64,000 nucleotides of DNA from positions 62,032-126,031 of the forward strand of contig WTGX01000005.1 of the NCBI GenBank assembly GCA_011523385.1, in the 5' to 3' direction. The notes below the pieces were generated by a model that made no database searches, was not told where the DNA came from, and saw nothing but the letters and a program-made list of their open reading frames with translations. The first letter of the stretch is position 1. Every line of letters starts with the position of its first letter. The translations under genes were made by a program, and so were the position numbers. The stretch is from Nitrospira sp. (GTDB lineage Bacteria; Nitrospirota; Nitrospiria; Nitrospirales; UBA8639). This document shows positions 1 to 9,402 of the stretch, one piece after another.

Positions 1-31
1 CGCCTGTCCTGAGCGAAGTCGAAGGGCTCCG
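1..31. repeat. Dispersed intergenic repeat fragment
   Basis: The window opens inside a copy of the intergenic repeat family containing CCTGTCCTGAGCGAAG. Related pieces recur near 3.7, 7.5, 11.7, 22.6 and 27.0 kb. It lies outside any gene I can support. Confidence 0.5.
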
Positions 32-127
32 CTAATCCGGCCTGCACAAAACTGTCTCAGTACGTGCGGAGCGTTTTTGATCAGGAAGTGTCAAGGACCC
101 ACATGTGGCCTATCCGAAGCACCAGGG

Positions 128-1069
128 TCAAAAGGCGTACTTCAGCCCGAAGCTGAGCGCCCAGTATTGGATATCGCTGAACGTCAGCGTACTGTCGTAC
201 GGAGTTGTCCCGTCAGCCCGGACAGGTTTATGACTTCTGATGAGGGTCCACACGGTGTCGCCTTCAAGATCCTGGAAGGAAGCCCAGCGCGCTTTCATTC
301 CGATCGAGACCTTTTCCGTCAGCGCGTAATCCAGGCCGCCCATGAATTGGAAGCCGAAGAGCGTGTCGGTGAATTCGCTATTCAGAAGACTTAACGTGCC
401 TGCAGCAGCCTGTGGTTTGTCGGCCGGGTAGCCTTGCTCAACCGTCTTGCGCAAGAAGCGGGCCTGATAGTCCAAACTGGTGCGGGCCCACCCGACACCC
501 GCGCCCACATAGGGCGTCCAACGCGAGGCGTTCAGAAAATCGTAGTAGGCGTTCAAGAAGAATTGATGGGCGCTGAAGTCCGATACCCGTTCCGAGGGCG
601 GGTCGATTTGGCTCACCTCATCATTTTTGTCCACCAGCGCCACGTTCTCACCAGGGGTCCTCCAAAGCGAGGAATCGCCACCATGAGACCGGTTCAGGTA
701 TTCGAATTCAACGCGAAACCTGTCCAGCGCATACCCGACGCTAACGCCGCCCAGGAAGCCTGTGCTTAGATCAAACGAATTGGTGGTCATCGGTTGTGGG
801 GTATTGCCCGCGCAGTCCGCGTCGCTGAGTGGAACCACGTTGTGGTTTTCCCCGCTACCTTTAAGAAGCTGGTCGCATTTCGTCGGATGGTTCACTCCGG
901 ACAGGACGGACCCCACGTCCGCAGCATTCGCAAACCCCAATTCAATGCCGGCGTAGAACCCTTGACGACTTGTTTCGGCGTTCACCACGCCTGCGGAAGC
1001 GAGCAGCCAGACACCCAGGACCAGGACAAGACGCCTGAATGGAATAAGGATCATGATGTTTGTCATCAT
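128..1069 (-). CDS. Outer-membrane beta-barrel protein (P44/Msp2-like or OmpA-barrel-like porin)
   Basis: Predicted exported outer-membrane barrel of about 313 residues. I chose the ATG at 1069 because GGAGG lies just upstream; an in-frame codon at 1135 would add 22 unlikely residues before the signal peptide. The N-terminus has a basic stretch, a hydrophobic core (LVLVLGVWLLASAG) and a likely cleavage after VNA. The mature part starts with a typical barrel strand (GFYAGIELGFANA), contains repeated alternating strands such as YALDRFRVEFEYLNR and TPYVGAGVGWART, and ends in a terminal Phe (SFGLKYAF), the usual signature for outer-membrane insertion. Substrate and exact family cannot be read from the sequence. 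It stands alone, divergent from the TetR gene, with tRNA-Gln between them. Confidence 0.8.
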   Translation of the reverse strand: MMTNIMILIPFRRLVLVLGVWLLASAGVVNAETSRQGFYAGIELGFANAADVGSVLSGVNHPTKCDQLLKGSGENHNVVPLSDADCAGNTPQPMTTNSFDLSTGFLGGVSVGYALDRFRVEFEYLNRSHGGDSSLWRTPGENVALVDKNDEVSQIDPPSERVSDFSAHQFFLNAYYDFLNASRWTPYVGAGVGWARTSLDYQARFLRKTVEQGYPADKPQAAAGTLSLLNSEFTDTLFGFQFMGGLDYALTEKVSIGMKARWASFQDLEGDTVWTLIRSHKPVRADGTTPYDSTLTFSDIQYWALSFGLKYAF

Positions 1070-1158
1070 CACTTGCCTCCCCGGTGGTGAATACACGTCA
1101 CACCCCTGACTTCTATTCGTCATCAGATCATACACTGAACTTTGACGGCCACGGAGAT

Positions 1159-1233
1159 TGGCTGGGGGAGAAGGATTCGAACCCTCACGCTCAGATCCAG
1201 AATCTGATGTCCTACCCTTAGACGATCCCCCAG
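1159..1233 (-). tRNA. tRNA-Gln (anticodon CTG)
   Basis: The minus strand folds as a cloverleaf: a 7-bp acceptor stem CTGGGGG/CCCCCAG, a D arm, an anticodon stem TCAGA/TCTGA around loop TTCTGGA (anticodon CTG), a T arm with GGTTCGAATCC, and an encoded CCA end. It lies between the outer-membrane protein gene and the TetR gene, close to gltX. Confidence 0.93.
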
Positions 1234-1505
1234 TCCAAGGAAAAGCTTAAACGGAGACTTTTCTTTGAGTCAAGAAATGACTTCGATTGTGAACCTGTCC
1301 TGACTCTGCTTAACGACTTCCCCATGGAATTGGGAAAGGTACCTTTATGGATCACGGATGCCGGCAAGAAGCCCCCCAACGTCGAGTCTTCGTCTTTTTA
1401 GACCGTTCGTATCAGAATGAGCATTCCGAAATGCTTGAAATTATTGTTTTTTACGTATAACCTTAGACTTTAAGGACATCGTTTTTATTATTCAGCGGGT
1501 TGGTG

Positions 1506-2159
1506 ATGCCTAGAAAAAAAGAATTCGACGTCGATGAAGTCTTGGACAAGGCTATGAGGGCCTTCTGGAAACGTGGCTATGAAGCCACGTCCTTAAACGA
1601 CCTCCTGGACCACATGCAGATCCAACGCGCCAGCCTGTATAACGCGTTCAGCGATAAGCGCACCCTCTTCCTCGATACATTGCGCCGGTACGACCGTGTC
1701 CACCGCCGAGCCGAGGTTGCAAAGCGGTTGAAAATGCCGTCGCCACGCCAGGCCATCCTCGGACTATTCCAGGACGCGATCAAGGCGGTGGAGAAACGCC
1801 GGGCACGCTATGGGTGTTTTCTGGTCAATACGGCCATGGAGTTATCACCACATGACAAGGAGGTGGCCAAGTTCGTCCGCCAGGCCTTCACCCACATGGA
1901 GCGACAATTTTTCAAAAAAAGGATCGAACAGGGTCTCGCCATCGGAGAAATCGCCAAGTCGGTGGCGCCGGCCCAGGCCGCAAGCGCCATCCTGAGTTTG
2001 TACATGGGATTGCTTGTACTCTCCCGCAGCCGTCCCGAAAAACTTTCACTTGAGTCAATCGCGAAACAAGTGGAAATCCTTTTGCCTCATGGTGATAAGC
2101 CGACTCTTGACTTCGCCCCGGCGCATCCTAGAGAGAAACTGACAAGCGCCTTGGTCTGA
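1506..2159 (+). CDS. TetR/AcrR family transcriptional regulator
   Basis: About 217 residues. The N-terminal 50 residues form the TetR helix-turn-helix (VLDKAMRAFWKRGYEATSL, then DLLDHMQIQRASLYNAFSDK), where the recognition helix is normally Y-x-x-F. The C-terminal half (YGCFLVNTAMEL onward) resembles the TetR_C ligand-binding domain of the AefR/PsrA type. I use ATG 1506; GTG 1503 and TTG 1500 directly before it are possible. It is monocistronic, with no obvious target gene alongside and an AT-rich upstream region. The ligand is unknown. Confidence 0.85.
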   Translation: MPRKKEFDVDEVLDKAMRAFWKRGYEATSLNDLLDHMQIQRASLYNAFSDKRTLFLDTLRRYDRVHRRAEVAKRLKMPSPRQAILGLFQDAIKAVEKRRARYGCFLVNTAMELSPHDKEVAKFVRQAFTHMERQFFKKRIEQGLAIGEIAKSVAPAQAASAILSLYMGLLVLSRSRPEKLSLESIAKQVEILLPHGDKPTLDFAPAHPREKLTSALV

Positions 2160-2176
2160 CGCAGAATTTTCAGACA

Positions 2177-3616
2177 CTACGAACCAATTCGATTGAGCGC
2201 CTGTTCGATGCGTATGAGGGTGCGATTCTTACCCAGTAATTCCATAACTTCATAAATTCCCGGGCTAAAGGTTCTTCCGGTTAGGGCAACACGTAGCGGT
2301 TGCGCCAATTTTCCCATCTTCAACTGTTCTTCCTCGAGGATGGCGTGCACCACGGGTTCGAGCGTCTCCTTGGAAAAGGGCTCGATTGTCTTAGCCCGTT
2401 CGGCAAACTTGTGCAGACTGGGCGCAATTGCGGGAGTGAGAAACTTGCCGGCCGCGGCTTCGTCCATCGCCACGGGGTCCACAATATAAGGCATGGTCCA
2501 GTCCGCCATTTCGACCAGTGTTTTGGCGCGCTCGCGCAGGTGCGCGACCACTGCTTCAATGCCACCGCGTGGCTGAACGACTCCATTCGGGTCGTATCCC
2601 TGCTTTTCCAAAAAGGGACCTAACAATTTCGCGAGGTGCCGGGACTCACCTTGCTTGATGTATTCCGCGTTGAGCCACTGCAATTTTTCCGGGTTGAACA
2701 CCGCGGCGGATGATTGCACGTGGGCGAAGGAAAATTTCTCGATCATTTCCTGGAGCGAAAAAATTTCCTGGTCGCCGTGCGACCACCCCAGCCTGACCAG
2801 ATAATTGACCAGTGCTTGCGGCAAATATCCCATGTCCTGATACGCCAGCACCGACGTGGCGCCGTGTCGTTTGGACAGCCGGGATTTGTCCGCACCCAGA
2901 ATCATCGGCACGTGGGCGAACTTGGGCACCGGATACTCCAACGCTTCGAACAAGGCCACTTGGCGGGGCGTGTTGTTGACGTGATCGTCACCGCGGATCA
3001 CGTGCGTGATCCCCATGAGCGTGTCATCGATCACAACGGACAAATTATACGTGGGATAGCCGTTCGATCGAAGAATGATGAGGTCGTCCAGCACGGCGTT
3101 ATCGAACACGATCGTCCCTTTGATCAGGTCCTCGACAACGGTTTGCCCTTCATGCGGAGATCGAAACCGGAGCGCCGCGTGTTCCGTGGGATCGGTCAGT
3201 CCCCGTTCCCGACACCGGCCATCGTATTTGAGGGGTTCTCCCTTGGCCTGGGCTTCTTTCCTCCGCGCTTCGAGTTCGTCAGGAGTGCACACGCACCAAT
3301 AGGCTTGACCCCCTTCGAACAATGCCATGGCTTTCTCTCGATAGAACTCCAACCGGTCGCTTTGACGATGGGGACCTTCATCCCAATCCAGCCCGACCCA
3401 GCGCATGCCGTTCAGGATCGCGTCGATGGCGGCATCGGTTGACCTGTCGCGGTCCGTGTCCTCAATCCGCAAGATGAATGTGCCGCCGTGCCGCCGGGCG
3501 AACAACCAGTTGAACAAGGCCGTGCGCAGGCCGCCAATATGGAGATACCCCGTGGGACTGGGTGCAAACCGAACCCTGACGTCGCTCATGACTTTCTTCA
3601 TATCAAAGTGTGCCAT
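2177..3616 (-). CDS. gltX: Glutamate--tRNA ligase
   Basis: Class I aminoacyl-tRNA synthetase that charges tRNA-Glu (and tRNA-Gln if non-discriminating). It has the HIGH-type signature near the N-terminus (APSPTGYLHIGGLRTALFN), a KMSKS-type loop (DKSRLSKRHGA), and a zinc-type insertion with CVC and a later Cys after YWCVCTPDE. At 479 residues the length is normal. ATG 3616 has a good AAGGTGG site upstream; ATG 3589 (MSDVRVRF) would match many homologues more closely and remains possible. The C-terminal helical anticodon-binding domain is complete. A tRNA-Gln gene lies about 1 kb downstream and a tRNA-Ala gene upstream. Confidence 0.96.
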   Translation of the reverse strand: MAHFDMKKVMSDVRVRFAPSPTGYLHIGGLRTALFNWLFARRHGGTFILRIEDTDRDRSTDAAIDAILNGMRWVGLDWDEGPHRQSDRLEFYREKAMALFEGGQAYWCVCTPDELEARRKEAQAKGEPLKYDGRCRERGLTDPTEHAALRFRSPHEGQTVVEDLIKGTIVFDNAVLDDLIILRSNGYPTYNLSVVIDDTLMGITHVIRGDDHVNNTPRQVALFEALEYPVPKFAHVPMILGADKSRLSKRHGATSVLAYQDMGYLPQALVNYLVRLGWSHGDQEIFSLQEMIEKFSFAHVQSSAAVFNPEKLQWLNAEYIKQGESRHLAKLLGPFLEKQGYDPNGVVQPRGGIEAVVAHLRERAKTLVEMADWTMPYIVDPVAMDEAAAGKFLTPAIAPSLHKFAERAKTIEPFSKETLEPVVHAILEEEQLKMGKLAQPLRVALTGRTFSPGIYEVMELLGKNRTLIRIEQALNRIGS

Positions 3617-3687
3617 GCGGTTGCCACCTTATTTTTGGTACATCGGTGGGTAATCTTCAGGATGTGAGGCTGGCGACACCCAAAAAT

Positions 3688-3795
3688 GTCATTCCGAGTG
3701 AAATGAGGAATCTCTCCCTGAATAACCGAACAGATCAACTACGAGATCCTTCGCCAGGTCCTTCGCGTTGCTCAGGACAAGCTCAGGATGACAAA
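3688..3795. repeat. Dispersed intergenic repeat (GTCATTCCGAG ... GGATGACAA type)
   Basis: It begins GTCATTCCGAGTGAAATGAG and ends GCTCAGGATGACAA, so its two ends are roughly inverted complements. The same architecture recurs at 7452-7659, 11612-11783 and 26961-27046. It is non-coding, between gltX and tRNA-Ala. Confidence 0.7.
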
Positions 3796-3901
3796 CCGGG
3801 CGAGTTGTGCTGGATTGAACAGCCCGTCCCGTACCCACAACCTTGACCGATCCTACCCTGCATGTTAGATTCCCTCGTTGTCGCCGAACATCCTTTTGAG
3901 T

Positions 3902-3977
3902 GGGGCTGTGGCGCAGTTGGGAGCGCGCGTGAATGGCATTCACGAGGTCGCCGGTTCAATCCCGGCCAGCTCCACCA
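3902..3977 (+). tRNA. tRNA-Ala (anticodon GGC)
   Basis: The cloverleaf is clear: acceptor GGGGCTG paired with CAGCTCC, anticodon stem CGTGA/TCACG around ATGGCAT (anticodon GGC), T arm GCCGGTTCAATCCCGGC, and an encoded CCA end. Confidence 0.93.
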
Positions 3978-4070
3978 ACTACTCGTAGTGGTCGGATCTC
4001 ACCTCGCTTTCCTTTATTTTTCTCCCGTTTTTGACAGCTCAATCCCGTCCTTGAATTGCCGGATTGAACG

Positions 4071-5906
4071 ATGATCCACATTAAATCCTTGACCAAACAC
4101 TATCCCACGAAAACACTTTTCTCGGAGGCGTCGGCCCACCTCCGCCCGGAAACCCGTGTTGGCCTCGTGGGTCGAAACGGCACGGGGAAAACCACCTTGC
4201 TCAGAATGATTGTCGGTGAGGATTCGCCTGACGACGGGACCATCCGGAAACGACCCTGGCTCCGTATCGGGCATCTCCCTCAAGAACTCGACGCCCCCAC
4301 GGACCTGACCGTGCTCCAGGCGGCCCACCGCGAACAGTACCCCGAACATGAAGCCAAACGGATTTTATCGGGGCTTGGGTTCGGCGAGACGGACTGGCAT
4401 CGATTCCTGCACACCTGTTCCGGCGGCTATCGCATGCGGGTGGCGCTCGGGCACCTCTTGCTTGCCAACCCCGACGTGTTGCTGCTCGACGAACCGACGA
4501 ACCACCTGGACAAACCCACGCAGGCCTGGTTCGAGTCCTTTCTGCTCGCCTCGAAAATGACGATGCTCGTCATCAGCCACGATACGAAATTTCTCGACCG
4601 GTTGACCACGCACATCTGGGAAATCCGCAATCACCAGATCCAGGAATATCGAGGGAATTACCAGACCTTTCAGGCCCTGCGGACTCAGCTCGATACGCAA
4701 CAAACCGCAGCCGCCCAACGTCAGGCCAAGGAGGTCGCGCGCGTGCAAAAGTTCGTGGATCGCTTCCGGTACAAGGCAACCAAAGCCAAACAGGTGCAAT
4801 CCCGCATCAAGCAGTTGGAAAAGATCAAACTCCTCGAAACCAAGCGGGATCCCAAACGGCTCCGGTTCCGGTTTCCACAACCCGCGAAGAGCGGGGTCCG
4901 CGTGCTGGAACTGAACGACATCCGCAAACAATACGGCGACAACGTCGTCTATGAAGGGCTGCACTTTTTCATCGACTGCGGGCAACGGGTCGCATTGGTC
5001 GGAGAAAACGGCGCGGGAAAAAGCACCCTGTTGAAAATGCTGGCAGGGGTGTTACCCTTCGAGGCCGGCACCCGGCAGGAAGGCCACGGCGTGACGCTGC
5101 ATTATTTCGCCCAGCACCAAGCCGACATCCTGAACCCCGAGCATTCGATCCTGGAATCCCTGACCGAAGCCGCACCCCAGGCCGAGACCAATTATTTGCG
5201 CAGTACCGCCGGGGTCTTTCTGTTTTCCGGGCAGGATCAGAAAAAGCCGGTCAAGGCCCTGAGCGGTGGGGAGCGTAACCGGGTCGCCCTGGCTCGCATG
5301 CTCGTGGAACCGGCGAACACGCTCCTGTTGGACGAGCCCACCAATCACCTGGACCCCGCCTCCGTGGACGTGCTCACCGACGCGCTGATCGACTTTCAGG
5401 GCACAATCGTGTTCATCTCCCATGATCCGGTTTTTCTCAGCCGGGTTTCGACCCGGGTCGTGGAGATCGAAGAAGGCCGTGTCAAGGATTACCTGGGAGA
5501 CTATGAATATTATCTCTGGAAGCGGACGCAGGAACTCGACGCGCTCAAGGCAGAAGAAGAGGCGCTGGCGAGACCTAAACAACGCAAAACCCGCCGAACC
5601 CTGACCCCCAAGGAATCATCCTTGACGTCCCCAAAACCCACCCGCCGCGAGATGACCAAAACCATCAACCGCTTGGAGAAACAGGTTGCCCGGTCGGAAG
5701 AGGACATTACGGCCTTGGAGGAACGGATCAAAGCCCGGGCCGCAGAACTCTCAGCGCCGGAATTGTACCGGGATTTCCCCAAATGGAACGAGTTGCATCA
5801 GGAACATGAACGTTGGAAAGAGGAACTGGACGTCCTGACAAATCGGTGGTCGGCCCTTTCCACCGAACTCGCGGACCTCAAAGATCAACTGGCCCGGGTG
5901 GAGTAG
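4071..5906 (+). CDS. ABC-F family ATPase (Uup/YheS-like ribosome-associated)
   Basis: 611 residues with two ABC domains and no membrane segment, the ABC-F pattern of proteins that act on ribosomes. Domain 1 has Walker A GRNGTGKTTL, signature SGGYRMR and Walker B LLLDEPTNHLD. Domain 2 has GENGAGKSTL, signature LSGGERNRVALAR and LLLDEPTNHLD. The charged linker between them (about residues 185-270) contains the arm motif region. After about residue 520 there is a Lys/Arg/Glu-rich coiled-coil tail of about 90 residues, as in Uup. It starts right after tRNA-Ala. Both catalytic glutamates are intact. Whether it acts in translation or antibiotic protection cannot be told. Confidence 0.92.
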   Translation: MIHIKSLTKHYPTKTLFSEASAHLRPETRVGLVGRNGTGKTTLLRMIVGEDSPDDGTIRKRPWLRIGHLPQELDAPTDLTVLQAAHREQYPEHEAKRILSGLGFGETDWHRFLHTCSGGYRMRVALGHLLLANPDVLLLDEPTNHLDKPTQAWFESFLLASKMTMLVISHDTKFLDRLTTHIWEIRNHQIQEYRGNYQTFQALRTQLDTQQTAAAQRQAKEVARVQKFVDRFRYKATKAKQVQSRIKQLEKIKLLETKRDPKRLRFRFPQPAKSGVRVLELNDIRKQYGDNVVYEGLHFFIDCGQRVALVGENGAGKSTLLKMLAGVLPFEAGTRQEGHGVTLHYFAQHQADILNPEHSILESLTEAAPQAETNYLRSTAGVFLFSGQDQKKPVKALSGGERNRVALARMLVEPANTLLLDEPTNHLDPASVDVLTDALIDFQGTIVFISHDPVFLSRVSTRVVEIEEGRVKDYLGDYEYYLWKRTQELDALKAEEEALARPKQRKTRRTLTPKESSLTSPKPTRREMTKTINRLEKQVARSEEDITALEERIKARAAELSAPELYRDFPKWNELHQEHERWKEELDVLTNRWSALSTELADLKDQLARVE

Positions 5907-5960
5907 TCGTAGCCTGCCGTCTGATTACGTTGCGCTGATCCGACCTACGCAGAACTCACT

Positions 5961-6046
5961 GTCATTCCCGCGAAAGCGGGAATCCAGAGTCGTAAAACCG
6001 AAAAAGCAAAGACGCTGGATTCTCGATTAAAGATGTCGAGAATGAC
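5961..6046. repeat. Intergenic palindromic repeat
   Basis: It starts GTCATTCCCGCGAAAGCGGG (which contains the hairpin CCCGC GAAA GCGGG), continues AATCCAG, and closes with CTGGATTCTCG ... GAGAATGAC, giving nested inverted repeats. It lies between the convergent ABC-F and rarA genes, where it could also act as a bidirectional terminator. Confidence 0.65.
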
Positions 6047-6064
6047 AGAAGGAGAGGTAGGCGG

Positions 6065-7366
6065 TCAGGGCCGGTAATACTTTTTCTTGTCCAGTTCTTT
6101 CGGTAAATGGGTTTGTTCGGTTCGCGCCCCCTGATCATGGTGGACGTACCGATACCCTTTCCCATACCCCAGATCCTTCATCAGCGTCGTCACGGCATTT
6201 CGTAAATGCAAGGGGACCGGCAGGTTGCCGAATGCCTTGGCATCCTTTCGCGCTTCGATCAGCCCGGCGTAGGACGCGTTGCTCTTGGGACAGGACGCCA
6301 AATACGTGGTGCCCTGCGCCAAATTGATTTGCGCTTCGGGCAGCCCGATCACTTCCACGGCGTGGAAAATCGACGTGGCCACGACCACGGCCATGGGCTC
6401 GGCATTGCCCACGTCTTCCGAGGCGAAGATGACCATGCGTCGCGCAATGAATTTGGGATCTTCACCGCCCTCCAGCATCCGGGCCAACCAATACAACGCG
6501 GCATCGGCGTCGGAATCCCGCATGCTCTTGATGTAGGCGGAAATCAGGTTGTAGTGCTCTTCGCCATCCTTGTCGTATCGCACCCGTTGCTGAAGGATCT
6601 CCTCCAGTTGCGGACGATCCAGAGTGATCGGCTTATCGGTGGAAGAGGCTGCCTGCCAGACCACGTATTCCAGAGCCGTCAGCATTGACCGGGCGTCGCC
6701 GTTTCCATACCGGATCACATACTGCCTGGCTTCATCCGTGAAAGTCGCTCCGGATTTCCCGAGCCCGCGCTCGACGTCGTTCAGGGCCCGGTCCAGGATC
6801 ATGCCCATCGCCTCATCATCCAACGCATTGAGCGTCACGACCATGGACCGGGACAGGAGCGGGGCAATGACCTCAAAGGAAGGGTTTTGTGTGGTCGCGC
6901 CGATGAGAATAATCTCCCCTTTTTCGACGTGAGGCAGAAAGGCGTCCTGCTGCGCTTTGTTGAACCGGTGAATTTCATCTACGAAGAGAATCGTGGCCTG
7001 GTCATGGATGCGCCGTCGCTGCACGGCTTCCTTGATGATCCCTCGCAGCTCGGGCACACCGCTGATCACTGCGGAAAACGCCACGAATGCTGCTTTCGTC
7101 TTTTGAGCGATGATGTGGGCCAGGGTTGTTTTTCCCGACCCGGGCGGACCCCAAAGAATGAGCGACGGAACCCGGTCGTTTTCAATGGCCTGCCGGAGCG
7201 ATTGATGCCCGGCGAGCACGTGGTCCTGACCGACAAATTCGTCGAACGTTCGGGGACGAAGCCGCTCGGCCAGCGGGGTGGACGGCATTTGCGCCGGTGT
7301 ACGTTTTGACTTAGGATTCGACCGTGGAGCGGCAGAGAACAGGTCAGGTGGAGTCTCGTCAGACAT
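6065..7366 (-). CDS. rarA: Replication-associated recombination protein A (RarA/MgsA/WRNIP1 family AAA+)
   Basis: Clamp-loader-like AAA+ ATPase acting at stalled replication forks. It has the family opening LAERLRPRTFDEFVGQDHVL, Walker A GPPGSGKTTLA, Walker B ILFVDEIHRFNKAQQDAFLP, sensor 1 GATTQNPSFE, an arginine-finger region PLLSRS, and the C-terminal MgsA_C segment (YWLARMLEGGEDPKFIARR). The length of 433 residues is normal. ATG 7366 is used rather than the in-frame GTG one codon upstream. It is single and convergent with the ABC-F gene. Confidence 0.95.
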   Translation of the reverse strand: MSDETPPDLFSAAPRSNPKSKRTPAQMPSTPLAERLRPRTFDEFVGQDHVLAGHQSLRQAIENDRVPSLILWGPPGSGKTTLAHIIAQKTKAAFVAFSAVISGVPELRGIIKEAVQRRRIHDQATILFVDEIHRFNKAQQDAFLPHVEKGEIILIGATTQNPSFEVIAPLLSRSMVVTLNALDDEAMGMILDRALNDVERGLGKSGATFTDEARQYVIRYGNGDARSMLTALEYVVWQAASSTDKPITLDRPQLEEILQQRVRYDKDGEEHYNLISAYIKSMRDSDADAALYWLARMLEGGEDPKFIARRMVIFASEDVGNAEPMAVVVATSIFHAVEVIGLPEAQINLAQGTTYLASCPKSNASYAGLIEARKDAKAFGNLPVPLHLRNAVTTLMKDLGYGKGYRYVHHDQGARTEQTHLPKELDKKKYYRP

Positions 7367-7451
7367 CACGTTTTCCGTAAGTCAACGTCATTGATACGAA
7401 AATATTCAAAGACACTCCGAATCCGTCATTGGTATGAAAATGTCCTCAATC

Positions 7452-7659
7452 TGTCATTCCCGCGCACCCTTCGACTATGCTCAGGGCAGGCGTTGACAGA
7501 ATGAAGAGACTAATCACACCAGAATGGTCATTCCGAAGCTTGCCCTGAACGGAGTGAAGGGCCTAGCGAGGAATCTCGTCGTTTCAGCCGCCGAACGTCT
7601 GGAACAGCAGATCCGTTCGCTAGATCCTTCGCTCCGCTCAGGACAAGCTCAGGATGACA
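7452..7659. repeat. Two adjacent dispersed intergenic repeat copies
   Basis: The 399-bp gap between rarA and the hydrolase gene holds no credible gene. It contains one copy starting GTCATTCCCGCGCACCC and a second, longer one starting GTCATTCCGAAGCTTGCC and ending GCTCAGGATGACAA, with the same end sequences as the copy near 3.7 kb. Confidence 0.7.
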
Positions 7660-7765
7660 ACTGGCGCGTACTCGTACGGATGGTGATTCCTCAAGCCATC
7701 GACGGAAATTGTCAACGAATTAGTGAACATTTACAATCCCCGCCTGTAAACTTCAGAAGTCCCCA

Positions 7766-8569
7766 ATGAAAGCACGCATCAATGACATCGACCTGGCCTA
7801 TTCGGATGAGGGGCAAGGGCCTCCGGTTGTGTTTCTCCACGCGTTTCCGCTCAATCGGACGATGTGGGCGCCGCAGGTGGCGGACCTGTCGGATCGCTAT
7901 CGCGTCGTCACGATCGATCTGCGCGGGCATGGAGAATCCGATGCGCCGATGTGGCGCTATACCCTGGACCAGTTTGCAGATGACGTCCACGGCTTGCTCG
8001 CGCACCTGGGTATTGCGCGAGCGACGTTCGTGGGACTGTCCATGGGCGGGTACATCCTCTTCGCGCTGTATCGAACGCACCCTGAATTGTTTCACGCACT
8101 CGTGCTGGCCGATACCAGGGCTACGGCCGATACGCCTGACGCCACGGCCGCTCGATTCTCCATGGCCCAGATCGCGTATCGCCGGGGAGCGTCGGTCATC
8201 GCCGATCTCATGTTGCCCAAACTGTTGAGCCCCGCTGCCTGTGAACACCGCACAGACCTGCAGGATCACTTGCGCACGATCATCACCGACAACCAGGTGT
8301 CCGGAATTGTGGGCGATCTCATGGCCATGGAAGAGCGGCCGGATTCGACTCCGCTGTTGAGCACCATTTCCGTTCCAACGTTGGTGCTGGCTGGCGAAGA
8401 GGACCTCGCCTCACCACCCGTAGAAGTGCAAGGCATGGCCAAACAGATCCCCGGCGCAACCTTTGTGCGTATCCCCCAGGCCGGGCATCTCTCGAACCTG
8501 GAAAACCCCGGCGCCTTCAACGCCGCGCTCCTGAGTTTCTTAACGTCGGTGGAGAATTCGAATGGGTAG
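7766..8569 (+). CDS. Alpha/beta-fold hydrolase
   Basis: 267 residues of the single-domain alpha/beta hydrolase superfamily. It shows the oxyanion-hole motif HAFPLNRTMW, the DLRGHGES strand-turn, the nucleophile elbow GLSMGG (Ser near residue 94), the acid in AGEEDLAS, and the catalytic His in PQAGHLSNLE near the end. This profile resembles 3-oxoadipate enol-lactonase/BioH-type hydrolases, but the substrate cannot be assigned. It is a single gene, with the repeat-filled gap upstream and a different type of repeat downstream. Confidence 0.88.
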   Translation: MKARINDIDLAYSDEGQGPPVVFLHAFPLNRTMWAPQVADLSDRYRVVTIDLRGHGESDAPMWRYTLDQFADDVHGLLAHLGIARATFVGLSMGGYILFALYRTHPELFHALVLADTRATADTPDATAARFSMAQIAYRRGASVIADLMLPKLLSPAACEHRTDLQDHLRTIITDNQVSGIVGDLMAMEERPDSTPLLSTISVPTLVLAGEEDLASPPVEVQGMAKQIPGATFVRIPQAGHLSNLENPGAFNAALLSFLTSVENSNG

Positions 8570-8618
8570 GGATAACGTCGGGGTACGCTCCGCCAACCCG
8601 CCCTGCTCCCGCTAATTT

Positions 8619-8692
8619 GTAGGGGCAGGCCCCCGTGCCTGCCCACCGCGCAATGTCCTCGGACAAGGGCAACCACGGGGAGTTGCCCCTAC
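8619..8692. repeat. Intergenic inverted repeat (GTAGGGGCAGGC ... GTTGCCCCTAC)
   Basis: The outer arms GTAGGGGCA and TGCCCCTAC face each other, with an inner GGCAGGC/GCCTGCC palindrome. It has the form of a large imperfect hairpin between the convergent hydrolase and folE genes. Similar GTAGGG/CCCTAC or GTAGCTGC/GCAGCTAC elements recur at 22.6, 47.0, 55.1 and 56.1 kb. Confidence 0.65.
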
Positions 8693-8733
8693 GAGTTGTG
8701 TAGCGGCTCCGCTCAGGGGAGGAAATAGCCAGC

Positions 8734-9381
8734 TCAAACGGATCGACCGATGAGCCTCAGAAATTCTTCGCGGGTTTGCTGTTGCTTGCGAAACCCTCCC
8801 AGCATGTGACTCGTGACGGCGATGGTATTTTGCTTTTCGACGCCGCGCATCATCATGCACAGGTGCTGGGCCTCGACGACGACCCCCACCCCCAAGGGGT
8901 TCAGTTCCGTCTTAAGCGTCTCCGCGATTTCCACGGTCAGGCGTTCCTGCACCTGAAGCCGCCGGCTCAGCGCTTCGACGATCCTCGGCAGTTTGCTGAG
9001 GCCAACAACTTGTTTGTTCGGGATATACCCCACGTGACACTTTCCAAAAAACGGGAGCAGGTGATGCTCGCATAAGCTGTAAAAATCAATGTCGCGGACA
9101 ATGACCATCTCGTCATATTCAAGCGGGAACAGGGCCCCATTGATGATCTCTTTGATGTCCTGATTATACCCTTTGGTCAAAAACGCGAGGGACTTGGCGA
9201 TGCGCTCGGGCGTTTTCTCCAATCCGCTGCGTTTCGGATCTTCTCCCAGCGCTTTGAGGAGTTGTGTGATCAACGGTTGGATCGCGTTGGCGTCGCCGGG
9301 CTTTTGGGCGGAGCCCGAAAACGTCTTCGTCGCCCGCGCGCGCTGCTTTGGCGAGGCATTGGGAGATTGACGCTTATTCAT
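8734..9381 (-). CDS. folE: GTP cyclohydrolase I
   Basis: Converts GTP to 7,8-dihydroneopterin triphosphate, feeding folate and, through QueD, 7-deazaguanine synthesis. The 215-residue protein has the signature [21 protein letters not shown], with zinc-ligand Cys and His, the RLQVQERLT segment, and [18 protein letters not shown] containing the second Cys ligand. A basic N-terminal extension of about 35 residues precedes the conserved core. The gene lies 21 bp downstream of queD on the same strand, so the two are probably co-transcribed; their products act in sequence. Confidence 0.96.
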   Translation of the reverse strand: MNKRQSPNASPKQRARATKTFSGSAQKPGDANAIQPLITQLLKALGEDPKRSGLEKTPERIAKSLAFLTKGYNQDIKEIINGALFPLEYDEMVIVRDIDFYSLCEHHLLPFFGKCHVGYIPNKQVVGLSKLPRIVEALSRRLQVQERLTVEIAETLKTELNPLGVGVVVEAQHLCMMMRGVEKQNTIAVTSHMLGGFRKQQQTREEFLRLIGRSV

Positions 9382-9402
9382 CGGGTATCGAACGACTTCT
9401 TC